Notes under the pieces: model-generated
Databases searched by the model: none
What the model was told of the DNA's origin: nothing
Seen by the model: the letters and a program-made list of their open reading frames with translations, nothing else
Assembly: GCA_002105175.1 (NCBI GenBank)
Contig: MCGE01000002.1
Coordinates: forward strand, 310,001-374,000
Source: Absidia repens
Lineage: Eukaryota > Mucoromycota > Mucoromycetes > Mucorales > Cunninghamellaceae
Length of the DNA: 64,000 nt
Direction: 5' to 3'
Shown: positions 24,164 to 37,299 of the stretch, one piece after another
Position numbering within the stretch: the first letter of the stretch is position 1
How the letters are laid out: each line of letters starts with the position of its first letter
Translations under genes and position numbers: made by a program

Positions 24164-25630
24164 ATGCATTTCTTAGCCAATCTCCCTTATGAAATACACG
24201 ACACCATATTTGCTTATATTCCTCAGTCAACATTAGCTCAGCTATGTTTTCTCGATCACCAAAGCTACACCTTATGCCTACCTCATCTTTACCGTCATGT
24301 CCGCATCAGCATTCGAAGACAAGCGTTGCAACTCGAGAATGGACTACGACGATCTTCTCTGCTTCGACAGGTAGTGGAAAAACACACCAAGCACTTGACC
24401 CTGACATCTTCTCAAAGCAGCTTCCAGTGGTTAATCAGCAATGCTCAAGCTGATTGGTGCCGACGATGGATGCCCAGTCTATCAGCATTGACTTTCTGCG
24501 ACTTTTCTGTCCTTCCTGTGGAACGGGTCTCTTCTTTTCTGACTCATTTTGTATCTTTGCAAAACCTCTGTTTCCGCTACTGTAACCTTGTTTGTCTTGA
24601 TCAACCTGAAGCTTTTGTTCCTATGGCATCTGAGCACCCTATCATAGGCATCTATCAACTACCAGCTTCGTACTATTACCATCAAAACGACAATAGCAAC
24701 AACAATATTGACGACAATATCTCCACCATTAGCTCTGCACCTCCGTCATCTGTATCATGTCTGCGCCTTGATTGGACAGACTTTTCTCCTACAGCGATCG
24801 ACAGTTTTCTGCATAAGATGCCTGGACTCACTCGTGTATTTTTGGGTGCCAATCACAATCGAACAGCGAATGCAAATACAATGGCTCTGGAAGCCCTTAT
24901 GCAACACTGCCCTCTTATCAATACATTGAAGATCGCTTTACAACAAGCATGTCCCATCACACTACGGAAACTGATTACTCATTATGGCCCTCAGCTTCTC
25001 CAATTGGATATCCAATGTCAGGATAGCACGACTCTGAAAACAGTGGCCAAACATGCGAAGAGGGTTGAATGGCTAGCAATTCATGCGATAGGTACTATTC
25101 AGCAGCAGCAAGAAGACAGCGATAACGACGATGGCACCTGGTCACTCAATAGGATTAAAGAGGACGATAATGGCGACGATGGCGACGATGATGATCATAG
25201 AAACAGCAACAGAAATTTTACTCTCAATAGAACAACAGCAGCAGCGTATGCAAACGAACGGAAACGAATAGAACTGGATGGGATAGAGGGGATCGTGCAG
25301 CAGTGTCATCAACTGATACGGATGGACATGATTGGTTGGGGATTTTGCGCTATTCCTTCGGTGATTCTTCTTGTGATGGCGCATCGACAAAAGCAACAGC
25401 GTCAACAACAACAACAACAACAACGACCCTATTTTTTCTTCAGCAATAGAGGCTGTGGCGGGACCATGCCAACAAAAACGACAAGAATGGGACTGACTTG
25501 GAACAAAGCAACAACCACTATTCATTTGGACTCTCCAATCCTTCTATCACCTGCCGCTTCTTGGTCTGAAAAAACCTCTTTGGCGTTGGATAGGGAAACC
25601 TTGGCGGATATTCGAAACATGTTTGCTTGA
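24164..25630 (+). CDS. F-box-like protein with probable leucine-rich repeats, 488 aa
   Basis: Intronless frame of 488 codons. The N terminus (LANLPYEIHDTIFAYIP, then QLCFLDHQSYTLCLPHLYRHV) has the L-P-x-E-I ... I/L spacing of fungal F-box proteins, which link substrates to SCF ubiquitin ligases through Skp1. The rest has irregular leucine-rich segments (SVSCLRLDWTDFSP, MPGLTRVFLGANHN, PQLLQLDIQCQDSTTL), consistent with a leucine-rich-repeat substrate domain, interrupted by Asn/Asp-rich and Gln-rich inserts. Such proteins are numerous in Mucoromycota. The substrate is unknown. F-box assignment is by pattern and moderately sure; gene reality is strong given the long open frame. Confidence 0.8.
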   Translation: MHFLANLPYEIHDTIFAYIPQSTLAQLCFLDHQSYTLCLPHLYRHVRISIRRQALQLENGLRRSSLLRQVVEKHTKHLTLTSSQSSFQWLISNAQADWCRRWMPSLSALTFCDFSVLPVERVSSFLTHFVSLQNLCFRYCNLVCLDQPEAFVPMASEHPIIGIYQLPASYYYHQNDNSNNNIDDNISTISSAPPSSVSCLRLDWTDFSPTAIDSFLHKMPGLTRVFLGANHNRTANANTMALEALMQHCPLINTLKIALQQACPITLRKLITHYGPQLLQLDIQCQDSTTLKTVAKHAKRVEWLAIHAIGTIQQQQEDSDNDDGTWSLNRIKEDDNGDDGDDDDHRNSNRNFTLNRTTAAAYANERKRIELDGIEGIVQQCHQLIRMDMIGWGFCAIPSVILLVMAHRQKQQRQQQQQQQRPYFFFSNRGCGGTMPTKTTRMGLTWNKATTTIHLDSPILLSPAASWSEKTSLALDRETLADIRNMFA

Positions 25631-26219
25631 TTTGTTGTAGTAGCTTGTTATCTCGTAGTTTTTAGTTCGGGTGGGGTGGGTGTTTCAGATAATACTCTTC
25701 CTCCACCCCCCTTGATTCTTCTATTAAAGCATATTTTTTTTTACTCCATTTAGCTCATATTTTATTTTAGTACAATTCAATCCATTCAAAAAATAAAGCT
25801 TGGGTGATTGCAACTCGTTATATTTGACAAACTTTGAGGATTTTATTGTGTGGTCATGGATATGATCATTGGTTATTGGTGGTGGGACTATACTGGTAGT
25901 GTATGGCGGATAGGAGAGATGCAAGGAGCGAGATCAAACGTGGGTGAAGTCAAAAGAAGTCTTGGATGGCACAGTGTTGAAAGACAGGGGAACTAAATAT
26001 ATTTTATGTATACAATAATGGGACCCATAATAGCGATATCAACTGGGATATGGATTTGTATCTTTATTTTGGGTTGTATAGTTATTCTAATGTGTGTGGT
26101 AAGGTTATATATAGCAAGACCGCTACCTATTGAAACCGTCTGTTGGTTTTTGTTATGGAAAAGACAAGGTTATCAGAGAAATGGCCAGAGCTCCTGTTCA
26201 GCAAGAGACAGAAGCAATT
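25631..26219. other. Spacer before dispersed repeat copy A
   Basis: 3' flank of the F-box gene (ATTAAA near 25723) followed by unassigned AT-rich DNA. No gene seen. Confidence 0.35.
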
Positions 26220-26813
26220 CAAATTCCGCCCACGTGAATATTTATTTTCTTCTTTTTCTATTTTTTCGCTCTCTCTTTCTTTTCTGTCCTTTTTTCTTCA
26301 GACTTGTAACTTCTATGGACTTATGTTGGACTTAGATTAGTGTTAGGACTAGTTTAAAAGGATTTTCAGATCAGGGATGACAAGATGCATTGGGAAACCT
26401 TTTCATTTTGAATCTAGGATTTGGGGACCATCATTGGATTAGTTTAGTGTCAGTTTGTCATAGCTTATATCAATATCTGAATAAAATATGTTTCGTTTTA
26501 TGCACTTTTATCAAAATTGTCCTATTAGTCTTTCTCATGTATTGTGCAGTAGATCCCTTGTTATTATCATCATTCCTCTTGAGTGATATTGACTGTTGTT
26601 TATCCCTCAAAAAAAAAAAAAAAAAGACAATTGCCCCGTATGAATAATATTGTCCCTTATTCAAATCTCCAAACAGACTCCCTCACTCTCTCTCGCTAAT
26701 AGATTTCTTGTAACAATAAATCACTCGCTTTTAGGTTAGTATCGTTATACTTCAATAAAGTGTGTACCCATACAAGGGTTATTGTAGACGTCTTGTGAGT
26801 GTCCTATCAAGCA
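26220..26813 (+). repeat. Dispersed repeat family, copy A
   Basis: Copy A of an unnamed interspersed element. In order: AAATTCCGCC + CACGTG (26231-26236), an A/T-rich box, a pyrimidine tract of about 70 bases, a five-codon mini-ORF (26323-26340, M-L-D-L-D-stop), a conserved core containing GATGACAAGATGCAT, an AATAAA (26480-26485), then a degenerate tail ending near TATCAAGCA. The tail contains an 18-A insertion near 26608. Boundaries are set by alignment to the other four copies by eye and are uncertain by tens of bases. Confidence 0.85.
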
Positions 26814-27818
26814 ACTGCTCTCCATTAGTTAGCATATGTTTCCCTATAACATATTATGATCTTTACTAGACTTGGGATATTGTAGATTCTAGTTTATTTG
26901 TTTTCATTGCGTATGGTATAATAAAAAAAAAACATGAAACCCAAACAATAACCAGGTGAGGGTACAAAGGGCTATGCACCAAATGTGAGATGGTAAAGGC
27001 ATCAGAATTTATCATGTTTGTTTTCTTGCACACACATAAGTGTCGATCCATGGAGCCTTGAACATGATGGGTAAGGCACAAGGAGTTCCTCACCAAAATT
27101 AGGTGTGGCGGAGAGCGGTCTAATTCTATCTCATTAACTGCAGTATATGCATAGTCGATCATATATTGTAACCCCTTCCCCCTTGTTTCAGTCCAGAAAA
27201 CCATTCGCCCTTGAATCTGCGACTAATTCAAACAATAGTTTATCTCGTATCCAATTTATTCAAAAAACTATATTAAAAGTATTGTATCCAGGCAGACTTT
27301 TTTGTAGGCGTTGTAGATACTTTGAGGTTCCTTTTTAGAGCTAATCACCTATATTTATTTAACTAACGTCCAACTTCCCTCCCTGTCCCCCTCAAAATGT
27401 TTGTAAGGCTTCTGGTTTTCGCCACTGGCTCGCAAGGCACGCACACACATTTATTAAGTGCTGTTCAAGGAAATATGCACGATTCCTGTTTATATCAACA
27501 GATATATTATTTACACAGAAAATGCATATTTCAGCTAACAAATCAAGATTCTACTCCCTATCCTCTAGTAACGTTTTATCCCAAGTTCCCAATTTCAAAT
27601 ATTACTACCTGATCCGATACCACTATTTTCCCGGGTAACAAAGCACCTCATTAATCTTTCTATTGTATATAGTCTACAGATAAGCAATCAATCATGCAAT
27701 ACGCATTTCAAACAAAACAGAAGACACAAGCAATCCAATATATCGATTCATAGACATATATCAGCATCAAGCATACATCACATACAGTCATAAAAAAACA
27801 AGTACTTTATTAATACAA
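26814..27818. other. Gene-free spacer, about 1 kb
   Basis: AT-rich DNA between repeat copy A and the transporter gene. Part may be worn repeat sequence (a TCTAATTC-type block near 27118 is also seen after copy B). No coding or RNA gene supported. Confidence 0.35.
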
Positions 27819-30126
27819 TCACATTTTCACCAACAAATTTCTATTTAACCTAATCCTCAACACTAACAAAATCAATCCCCCGAGCACATATGTAAATCCA
27901 GTAAATATCTTGTAAACTAAAAAGGGGGTTTCTACACCTATTTGAATACCGCTTGCAATGCTTGGACCAAAAACGGAGAATATATTAGACATCAATACCA
28001 TTGACAATGCCGTAGGGAATCGCTCAACACCAACAATATCGAGGGTAATAGGAGACACTATACAAAAAGAGGATCAATTAGATATTCTAGCCATCAACGA
28101 ACAAGTCATCAATAATTCACATACTTAGGGTAAAATAAGACCCACAGAAGAGTCCGAATAAAATGCCGTACGCCATCAAAATGCCATAGCTGTAGGCAAA
28201 CGTCCAAATTAAAAGCGAGCACAGGCCACATACAATAGTCCAAATGATGTCAGCATTCAAGCGGCCAATCTTGTCAGCAGTGAGACCAACAATAGGTCTA
28301 CCCAGTAAATTGCCCACCGATAAAACAGCAATCAGGGCAGTTCCTTGGTCTGCATCCAATCCAATTTCTTTGGCATAGGCTACAGAAGGGAAAAGAAAAG
28401 AAAAAGTCCGTCGTGAATACATTCGTCTAACGACCACAAACACAAAAACACTTACATGGTAGAAAGAAGAAGGGTACGAAGAAACCACAAAGAGATATCA
28501 TTGATCCAGCTGTCCAAAGCAAAAAATTGAGTTCTTTGAGTACCGAAAAGTCGAATAATGACCGGAGTGATCTCGCACGTCGCTCTGACTTGACACGTTC
28601 CCTAACCAATAAACAGGCACCGATACAACATGCCATAATGATAAAGCCAAGAATACGATACGCCCAACCTACACCTAGTGATGGATTGCTGTTCGCCGCA
28701 TTGAGAATAAAGGGTAAAATCAAACCTCCAAAGCCGGATCCAGAACTGGCAAGGCCCATAGCCAATCCTCGTCTTTTGTCGAACCATTTTGGAGCCGTGG
28801 TCATAACTGCAAAACAATGTGTTAATAAAATGATAACTTCAAGGGTATGGTATCATGTTCTTACCAGTCACATAAAGTAAGGAAGCCCCAGCGCCAAAGA
28901 CTTGAGATTAAAAGGAGAAAGAGAAAAAAAAAATTATCGAGAGTGAGTGGCACATTGGCAACATTTTTATTTCGATTGAAATCCCGCTCCTCCATGATAA
29001 ACAATCAATGCTTACCCACGCCCTGGCATAAATAGAGATGCCAAATCTAAAACCAGTAAAAACATAAAATCAGCATACTATAGAAAAGAAAAAAAAAAGC
29101 CAGCAGCTTCTTACCTGAGTAGCGAACCCAGCCATTTCCAATCCAAGGATAGCCAAAAGAGAACCGGAAACCAATAACACTTTGATACCAAATCGAGCGA
29201 CAATCAGTTGAGCAGGGATTCCACAAAGATTCACCATGGCTTCCATGATCGTCCCAGCAAAACTCAATTCTAATTGAGCATTGGGAACATCTTGAAAAAT
29301 ATCTTCAAACATAGATTGCATGACACCTAAAATATCAGAGAAAAAGAAAAAAAAGTGATCATATCAAAGTAGTATGGCCCGAAAAAAAAACACGTTGGTG
29401 TTTTTGTTTTTTTTGTAAATAGGTGAGTTTTTACTGTCTTCCAAAAATCTATACAGAGTTTGAGGCACATATTATATAATCATCCATTTCTAAAAAGAAA
29501 ACTCACCCCTGAAAAAAAAAAAAAGAGATGGGTTTTAAAAGTCAGCTGTCAATTTTTTTTTTCTGGGTCTGTTCTTAGAATTCCCTTCACCAATCATCTT
29601 GCGTCCTTTTTTTTTTGTGTGTGTGTGTATTTTTATTACCATGAACTTGCAGTGCCGAAGCAAAGGACTTGAATAAAGAAGGCCCCCAAGATCACCAGCC
29701 ACCCTCTCGCCCCATCCAAAGGAGGGAGCGAGACGGAGGATGCATCATTGTTTTCGATATCTGATGGATCTTCTGTTACATTGCACCAGAATAAAAATAA
29801 AACCAGGCAAATGTATAAATGAATTCCATAATATGTAATAGAGGAGAAAATATAAATATATATATAAAAAAAAAAAAAAGATAAGTTTCATATTCAATTA
29901 ATATATCTTGTTGAAATCAACAAATGTTTTGGGAATTTGAATACATACGGTGCGATTGGCCTTCTTTTTCCTTCTGATTTGCTTCGGCATCATGTTCAAC
30001 AGGATAACTAGTGGCAGTACGATTTCCTCCGTCTTGATCTTCAATAATAATATTGGAGGGTGAATCATATACCGTTGCTAGGGAATCAGGACCACTCCCA
30101 TGATTATAAATAACTTCACTGCCCAT
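27819..30126 (-). CDS. MFS monocarboxylate transporter-like (MCT/MCH) permease
   Basis: Major facilitator protein of the fungal MCT-like group. Nine exons: 30126-29949, 29772-29640, 29508-29507 (2 nt), 29326-29115, 29046-29016, 28900-28865, 28806-28456, 28379-28125 and 28057-27819 (478 aa). A polar cytosolic N terminus is followed by the family signature DGARGWLVILGAFFIQ at TM1, FGTASSWGVMQ, the loop after TM2-3 (IVARFGIKVLLVSG), FDKRRGLAMGLASSGSG near TM4-5, and RPIVGLTADKIGRLN in the second half. About 12 membrane spans are expected. The 2-nt exon GG is needed: without it the frame closes within eight codons. The substrate cannot be assigned, since many fungal members do not carry monocarboxylates. 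Confidence 0.9.
29507..29508 (-). other. Candidate 2-nt microexon of the MCT-like gene
   Basis: Two bases (GG on the minus strand) lie between a strong acceptor (TTTTCAG) and a strong donor (GTGAGT). Joining TG + GG + GTGTC yields the conserved S-W-G-V-M stretch. Direct splicing of the flanking exons gives a premature TGA. Introns on either side are about 131 and 180 nt. Confidence 0.7.
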
Positions 30127-30821
30127 TTGAATTCACCGTAAATTGACTGATTTGAACTTTTTATTATTATTTTTTTTGTTCCAAGGTAAAAAGGAATCGG
30201 GAAAAAGAGAGGAAAGGGAATATGGAAACTTCTGCTGGCTTTTATAGATTTTCTCAAGGTTGGCAGGTCATATTTTTTTTCTTTTTTTTTAAAAATTTTA
30301 AAGCGGAGAGTTTCCTGACTAAGTGTGGGCCTGACAAAAGCCTATCACATTTCATCCGTTCCTGCCCGGACACCAACCATCAATATACATTCAAAGTAGA
30401 CAATATATAAAGATCGCGGCGCACAAACCCACACACATAGATAAACATCCATACACATATATTTATAGAAAAATTCTGCATCAATTGTAAAATGATTTGA
30501 TATTTTTATTGGTAACAAATAAATAGAATAAATAGGGGTAGAAAAAAAAGGTGAGAGAGATGTATCTAAAGCGGATCAGTGATATATTTGTATTAGGGCA
30601 ATAAGGAAAAGGAGTATATGTAAAAGAGAAAAAAAGAGTACAGTGTAAAAACTAAACAAAAATGGTAAAAATAAAAATGGCAATAACGAATGAGTGGAAA
30701 CAATGCGTGAGTAAAAGTAATAAGAGTTATAATAACAAAAGATATAAAGTGGTAATAAGGGGAAGGGCCAAAATATGATAGAGGATAGATAAAATGATGG
30801 AAATGTTGTTAGTAATTGAGA
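30127..30821. other. Spacer between two minus-strand genes
   Basis: 5' region of the transporter gene and 3' region of the DIP2-like gene. A-rich. A minus-strand AATAAA occurs near 30500-30535. No gene seen. Confidence 0.35.
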
Positions 30822-33800
30822 TCAAAATGACGATGGTGACGGCGAGGATGTTGTGATGTTGAGCAGACTGCTTTGCCGGCTGCCCTTGGTATTATTTCGG
30901 CGCAATCCATTATCATCACTTGTTGGTGTCATATATTTCAAGTCGAATTCATGATTTGTTGTTGTCGTTGTTGTTTCTGCAATGGACAAGGTGCGTGTTG
31001 AGACTGGTCGTGTGTGAGAAGTACGCAAAGAGATGGCATCATTGTTATCATTCGAGAATTGTGATTGCTCCCATTGCAAATGCAGTGGTTCATGTTGGTT
31101 GGTGATACGTTTCACATAAAAGGTGGATCTAAAATAATTAAAATCAGAAAACAACAACAATGCCATCAGTAAAATTGTAAACCGAATAAACCCATCCGTT
31201 CATCATATTTGTTAAAATAACTTACAACTTCTTTTCAACATAAGCAGCCAATGCTTTGTCCCTTTGTTTTTCTCCAAACCGTGACCGAGGTAAACTAGCT
31301 GGTAAAATGATCACCACCGTATCAATCAAAAATGAATGATTTTCCAGCACAGCGCTAACAATCAAGGGTGTCGCCGATGTTGCGTGTTCCTTCGATTTGA
31401 CAGCCACAATCGCAATGATTTCTTTGCCATGTTGGATTATTATACTACAAGAATAATATAAAAAAGATAATAGTTAGTCAGTCAGTCAGTCAGTCAGTTA
31501 ATTTATCGTAAACCCAACGCTGTTTTTTTCTTCTTCTTTTTACCTTCCATTGGCAGGAATAGCGGAATGGCACCGTTCAATTGAAGCTTCCACATCGCTT
31601 GGGAAGTGCATCAATCCATTTCGTTCAAGAATTTCGCACTTTGGACCAAGTACGTAGAGACATTGACCTTCCTCCAGTGTTGGTTCCATTGCTTTGCCAC
31701 GTCTTTGTACATTCCAAAGGAAGCCCAGATCTCCCGTTCGCATATACTTGACTCTTGGATCCGTACCAGGTAATGTCACTTCTAGTCTACCGACACCCGC
31801 ATCACCACCATTCTGTCCATCGGTTAACAAGTGCTTCACATTGCATTCAGAGGAGACCCAGATTTCACCAACAATGCTACCAGGACATAAGGTCTGGGTT
31901 TCAGGATTCACAATAGCCACCATAGTATTACTTGGGACAATACCAGAGTCAGTCAAAACAATACCTTTTGATTCTTCTTCCAGAGGCAATGAACGAATGA
32001 TGCCGCGTCGTAACCAATACAAATCAGCAATAAGTGTGATGGGTTCCACAAGCATGTATGAACGAGTAGTAATCATAGGATTGGCAACATGGCTATACGT
32101 TGTGTTGAGTGCTTCTTTTTCAAGTCGATGTAGCGAAAAGAATCGAGCCAAATGTTGATCTATTAGTTATTAAATATTCGAATATTAGTAAAACCAATCA
32201 TTTTTTGAAAGTCGGTTTTGTTTATACTTACAGAATATCGGTCGAGGTCGTCCTTCAGTCATCATCATGATGTTCTGCACATTGTTCAAAGCTAATCTAC
32301 GTTGTTCATTCGCTGGGCCCATTCGGTTCATTGCATATTGCATTTGTGGTAAAGTGACACATATATCCTTGGCTACAAAAAAAAAAAAAAAAAAAAAAAA
32401 AGGTCAATCAACCAACATAATTTCTAGGTGCACAGTTTCTGTTCAAACTTACCTTTATATCTTTGCACCATTTCAAAGAATGAGAATGGATCCAGGTAAA
32501 AGTCTTCGGTGGGCACCATGACAGTAATACATCCCACATAAACCCCACAAAATGTGCTATGTAAGAGTCCCAAATTGTCACACGCACCAAGTCCAGTCGC
32601 CACGATACCCCGTTGCCACTTCATTTGACAAGTCGTTTTTTGCGCCAGGCATTGTTCAAGAATCGTTTCATGTCGTAAAGCTGGATATAAGCGTTTTCCA
32701 TCCGTTCCCACTTGCGAAAGAATCAATGGTGGTGTAGTATTGTTGCTTGCCAGCCAATCCTGTTGAATAGATACACCACTTTCTTTGCCGAGTAGTTTGT
32801 GGTGTTTTGGAGCCTTGTTGATATTGGTGAATTCCGGCAATTTGTATCCTTTGAATGTCGATACGAGTAATTGCCGCATGGTAGGATTCACTGGCTTGTT
32901 TTTGAGAATTTGTTCCGAGGCACTATTGACAATCACATATGTTACATTGAGATCACGCGCTGTAGTTAATAAATCTTCCACTTCATCCTTGATCCGCTGT
33001 GTTTGTTGTTGTTGAGGGTCAGGCACTTCCATTGGTATTGGTGTCACACCGATCACAAGACATGCATAAATAGTCAGAATCCAATCCACGCTGAATGGTA
33101 CAATCACAAGAGCCTTGCGTCCTCGTTTCAATCCACGTTTTAGCAAATAGTTCGCCACAGATGCAATGGTATAGTTGATTTTTCGCCAGGTATACGCTTT
33201 TGTTTCTACTGTCCCAGATCCACTATGAGTAAGACCAACAAATGCTGTTTCTTCGGGATGGATTGCCGTTCGCCATTGTAAAACTTCCACAATGTTGGTA
33301 AATTTCGAGAGGTCGAAATCCGTTCGTTCATCAATCACTGATCGTACCGTTTCCATTCCAGTGTGTTGTTGTTGATAATTAGGTATAATCGCACGTTGTC
33401 GAATTGCCCGTTCATAAGACATTCCTGATCGCCATAAAGCTTGCAGTCCAGAATCATCATTTGTTGCAAGGTTGAATATAGTTCGATCTACATCCATGCG
33501 AACATGTCGGATTGTCAGTTGACCATTCAAAAATGCACGTTTGGTCATCAATGCATGAATTTGTCGCCGACCATGTTTCAGATGTCTCGGTAATACGTTG
33601 TTTGCGACGACTACGATTGCAAAGAGTCGAATTCCCAAGAGTTCCAGTAGACTTTCTTCAACCTCGGCAGTCATCTTGGCCAGTTCTGATCGCGCAACGC
33701 TTGATTCAAATGCCATCACCGGTAAGTGTTGATTGTTTACAGTGATATCGAATACAGTACTATAAGGAGGGGAAAAAATTGAGTTAATGCTTGAGCTGTT

Positions 33801-36800
33801 TTTTCTGTAGAAGAGAAATCTTAATTCGTACCATTTGTCGTTCAATGTCCGGCTTTCAATAATGTCGATCACATCATTTGCAAAATAGACTTCTTCTAAA
33901 CCATGGGCTTCACCAAATATTTGCTGCCGTATGCGATCTTCGTAATTTCCAAAAATGACGAGGCGTCCACCAATAAGAGTACCGATCAATCCAGTACGAA
34001 GAAATTCTTGGTCATAAATTTCGGGATAGAGAGTTTCAGGAGGGACGATGGTTGGCTTTGCATGAAATATGGCTTCACTATGACGAGGTAGTGCCCAGAA
34101 CCCGCCAGAAATAGAAGGAGCGTCGATCCAAACTTCGCCAATGGTATCAGGGGGACATAACGTCGTTGTATCAGGATCGACAATCGCCACTGTAGCTAAA
34201 TGAATAGAAAAAAAAAAGGGGGGAGAGAGATCAATTTTAATTTTATTATTATTTCCTAAATACATCCTATCATTTTCCTTACCTTCAGGGATAACGAATC
34301 CAAATGAGCTGACGAGGACTTCATGGCAATCAGTCCGTGCCTTCCGAGCACCTTCACCTGCCGCAACTACCACCACCTTGTTCATCTTCAAAGCCTCAGC
34401 ATCCAGTAAACATTCCCATACATCGCTTGATTGGCCTTCTGCTAGAGTATATCCTTTGCCTTGTCCAATTTCATATCCCTCCAATTGAGCAGGTCCCAAG
34501 TTGTCACGTAAACTTAAAAGCATACCACCATGTTCAGACAATGATGCCACAGGGCATACCACACTACTAGGATCGTCAGTATTTCCAAGCGGTTGTAAGA
34601 GCTTATCAGCAATATATTGATTCAAATCAGGTTTCGATACACAACTGTCGATGAAGAGATATCGCAAGGACGACAAATCAGGTGCCACTTTTTTGCTGTG
34701 ATTGAGCACTTCTTTGGTATTGTCTTGATAGTATTTTGTAATCCGATTCAGGGCTGGATAATCTGATAAGGCAATTGTTGCTAATATTAAACAAAATAAA
34801 TAAAAGCGTAGATATTAGTATCTGATGTCAACATAACTTGGTTCTTTTTCATTTTTACCTTTGTATTTTGATAAAACATATATCCAAACAGCAGGTGTAT
34901 CAATGATGCTGCCACTCGTAAAGACGGTATGGTTTCCACAATACACTGAGCATAACACGGATAAGACCATCCCGACTTGTTGTCTTGGTTCCAAATAACT
35001 GACGACTGTATCAAAACCAGAATCCTGAGATTGTTTCCTTGGGACCACATTCAAAGTACCATCGACATCGTTCAACGATATATCTGTTTCGGTCACTGAA
35101 GCTTTGTACATACGACCTTCCGCCATAATCGTCTTGTGTGTGATTGTCACGCCTTTCAGTTCACCGTTCACTGCTTTCGCATATTCAATGTAAGCCAGTT
35201 CGGGTACCTTGACGGGGGGATAGTCCTTGACCTTTTTTGTTGGATACCAAGTGCCAAAATCATTTGTTTTCCACCATTCCACATTCGACGGTATTTCCAT
35301 GGATCGTGTCTGACTGTCCTTGATAAATGCACGATGATTGAAGTCAGTGGTGAGTATCAGATTTGCATTGGTCAGATTCAAAATAAAAGACAGTTCTAAG
35401 AGATCGTCGGCAGCATTGATAGGAATCGCCACCATACCCGCGAAAAAACATCCAAAGAGGGCCACAATAAACTCCAGCACTTCAGATTTCCTATAAATGA
35501 GCGCCACGCGGTCACCTAATTGCAAGCCAGCCTTGTCCCGGATCGTCACCGCTACCTTCTCTGCACGTGCATTGAGTTTTTCCCAAGAGATCGACACCGG
35601 TTCCTTTCCTTTTGCATCCACTGACGTAAACGCCGTTGCTAGTCGATGACTGTCATTGGTCGCACGGTATCGCAGGATAGAAGCCAGGTTGTCAAAGTCG
35701 CCCAGATTTTGTTGATTTTTGCCAGCCCCACCATCCAAGACCGGAAAAGGAATAGATCGAGGTTGTAATGGCCGCATTTGTCGACCTGCCAAATCTGCGA
35801 GAAGCATTTGTTCATTCGGATCGTCCAAACGCAGTAAAGACACAGGTGCAGGTTCAATCGCCTTGAAGGAAGTCGCCATATAACTATCACCATATCGGCT
35901 ACGACCACGGTTTCTATAATCTTGTGTTCGCCGAAGAGAGTTACTCATGGTAGATGACATAGTGCCCTTTCTTGTAGATGAAGACATAATGGACGGGTCC
36001 CGACCAGGGGTTGGTCGCCAGCCACCATTGACGGATGCAGAATCTAAAACAGGTGGAACAACAACAAAAACAAAAAAAGTGTCAGTATAAGCCAAATAGA
36101 CCATGTTTCGTCCCACCATCCTCAGCCAAATAATAAAACCTACCCCAATCAGAATCAGATCGCCGAAAACCGCTTGGTGATATTGGTTCCATGGTTGCTG
36201 GATCTACATAATCTGAGCTTGGACGTGCCACATGCGATCGATCCACAGAAAGTGTTGATGATTCTATCGAAGAGGTCCGGGTATGCTGTTGTCGTGGAGG
36301 CATGGCGGCTTGTCGCATCGGTGATCCATGTGCTATCTGTTGTGGCTGTTGCTGATGCGAGGGTCGATAATAATGAGGAGATGGACGAGGGGGTGGCATT
36401 TGAGGTGATGAATACATGGGTGGTACTGGTGAAGGACGACCGCCTACTGATGTTTGATAGCCTTGAGGACGATACATAGGAGCACCACCGCCACCGTTGA
36501 TGTGATGCGGTAAAGGAGGACGTTGACCAGGACTCCCAGTGTAGCCATGGGGAGGAGGGGGCGGACCCATTCCATACTGTGGCCTGTTCAACCCTCGATA
36601 ATCGTAAGGTCTCGGTCTTGCATATGCATACTGTTGATTCCATTGCTGATGTTGAGGAGAAGGCGAAGGGCGATAAACTTGTTGATGTTGTTGTACATTC
36701 GGCCTTGGCGCCAGAGGTTGTTGATGCTGCTGTAATGGCGATTGAGTAAGAATGGATGACTGAGGGCTACGTTGTTGTTGTTGTTGCTGCTGCTGTTGGT

Positions 36801-37299
36801 ATAGTTGGTGTTGTGGTGGTGGCGGTGGCGGTGGTTTCTGTTGCTGGAGTTGAGCTTGCTCGCTATTATTTTCCATATATGCTTCAGGAGAGGCAGACCT
36901 TGGAGGAGAATGAGTGGGAGATGGTAAATAGTCCAAAAAGTCTACATGGTCGGCAGCAGATGGTTCGGGTTCAAAGTCCAAACATGCATCATCATTCAAG
37001 ACAAGGCTTTCTTCTTCATTGATGTCCACGTCCAGGAGAGAGCTTTGAGAGACAGGTAGCTGATGATAGTATTCCCCTTCAGTTGGTCGATATGTACGTG
37101 TCACAATTGGACCTGCTGTCGTTCTGTTGTTGACCTTGGGTGTGCTCGGTGAAGGTGTTGCGTCAACAAAAGATTTCAAAAGAGCAGCTTTCTTCTTGTC
37201 ATAGCCTTTCTGAGTAATGTCACCGTCTTCCAGTTCCTGTTCTAGGGCGCGAAGTTCGTCTTGAATGTTCGACGGTAGATCATCTAACAAGTCTGGCAT
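30822..37299 (-). CDS. DIP2-family protein: DMAP1-binding plus two adenylate-forming domains
   Basis: Large protein of the Disco-interacting protein 2 (DIP2/Cmr2/CPS1) family, linked to diacylglycerol and fatty-acid handling in yeast and animals. Nine exons: 37299-36144, 36043-34859, 34780-34283, 34195-33832, 33759-32453, 32372-32232, 32159-31544, 31444-31226 and 31128-30822 (1930 aa). The N terminus has a DMAP1-binding motif (LEQELEDGDITQKGYDKKKA, residues about 18-37), then a Pro/Gln/Tyr-rich disordered stretch to about residue 370. Two FAAL-like adenylate-forming domains follow, from about 500 and about 1220 (RVALIYRKSEVLEFIVALFG; KALVIVPFSVDWILTIYACL). The usual Ser/Thr/Gly-rich nucleotide loop is altered in both (YIEYAKAVNGELKGVTITHK; LILSQVGTDGKRLYPALRHE), as is normal in DIP2. 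I start at the ATG at 37299, right before PDLLDDLPS. Confidence 0.92.

Noticed and set aside
27100..27180. tRNA-like start (GTGGCGGAGAGCGGTCTAA) on the plus strand
   Set aside because: It resembles a tRNA A box, but there is no TTCGA-type B box at the right distance and no closing acceptor stem.
32424..34709. A 761-codon frame that could be taken as a separate AMP-binding protein
   Set aside because: Splice sites and phase join it to exons on both sides; it is the middle of the DIP2-like gene, with a short intron read through.
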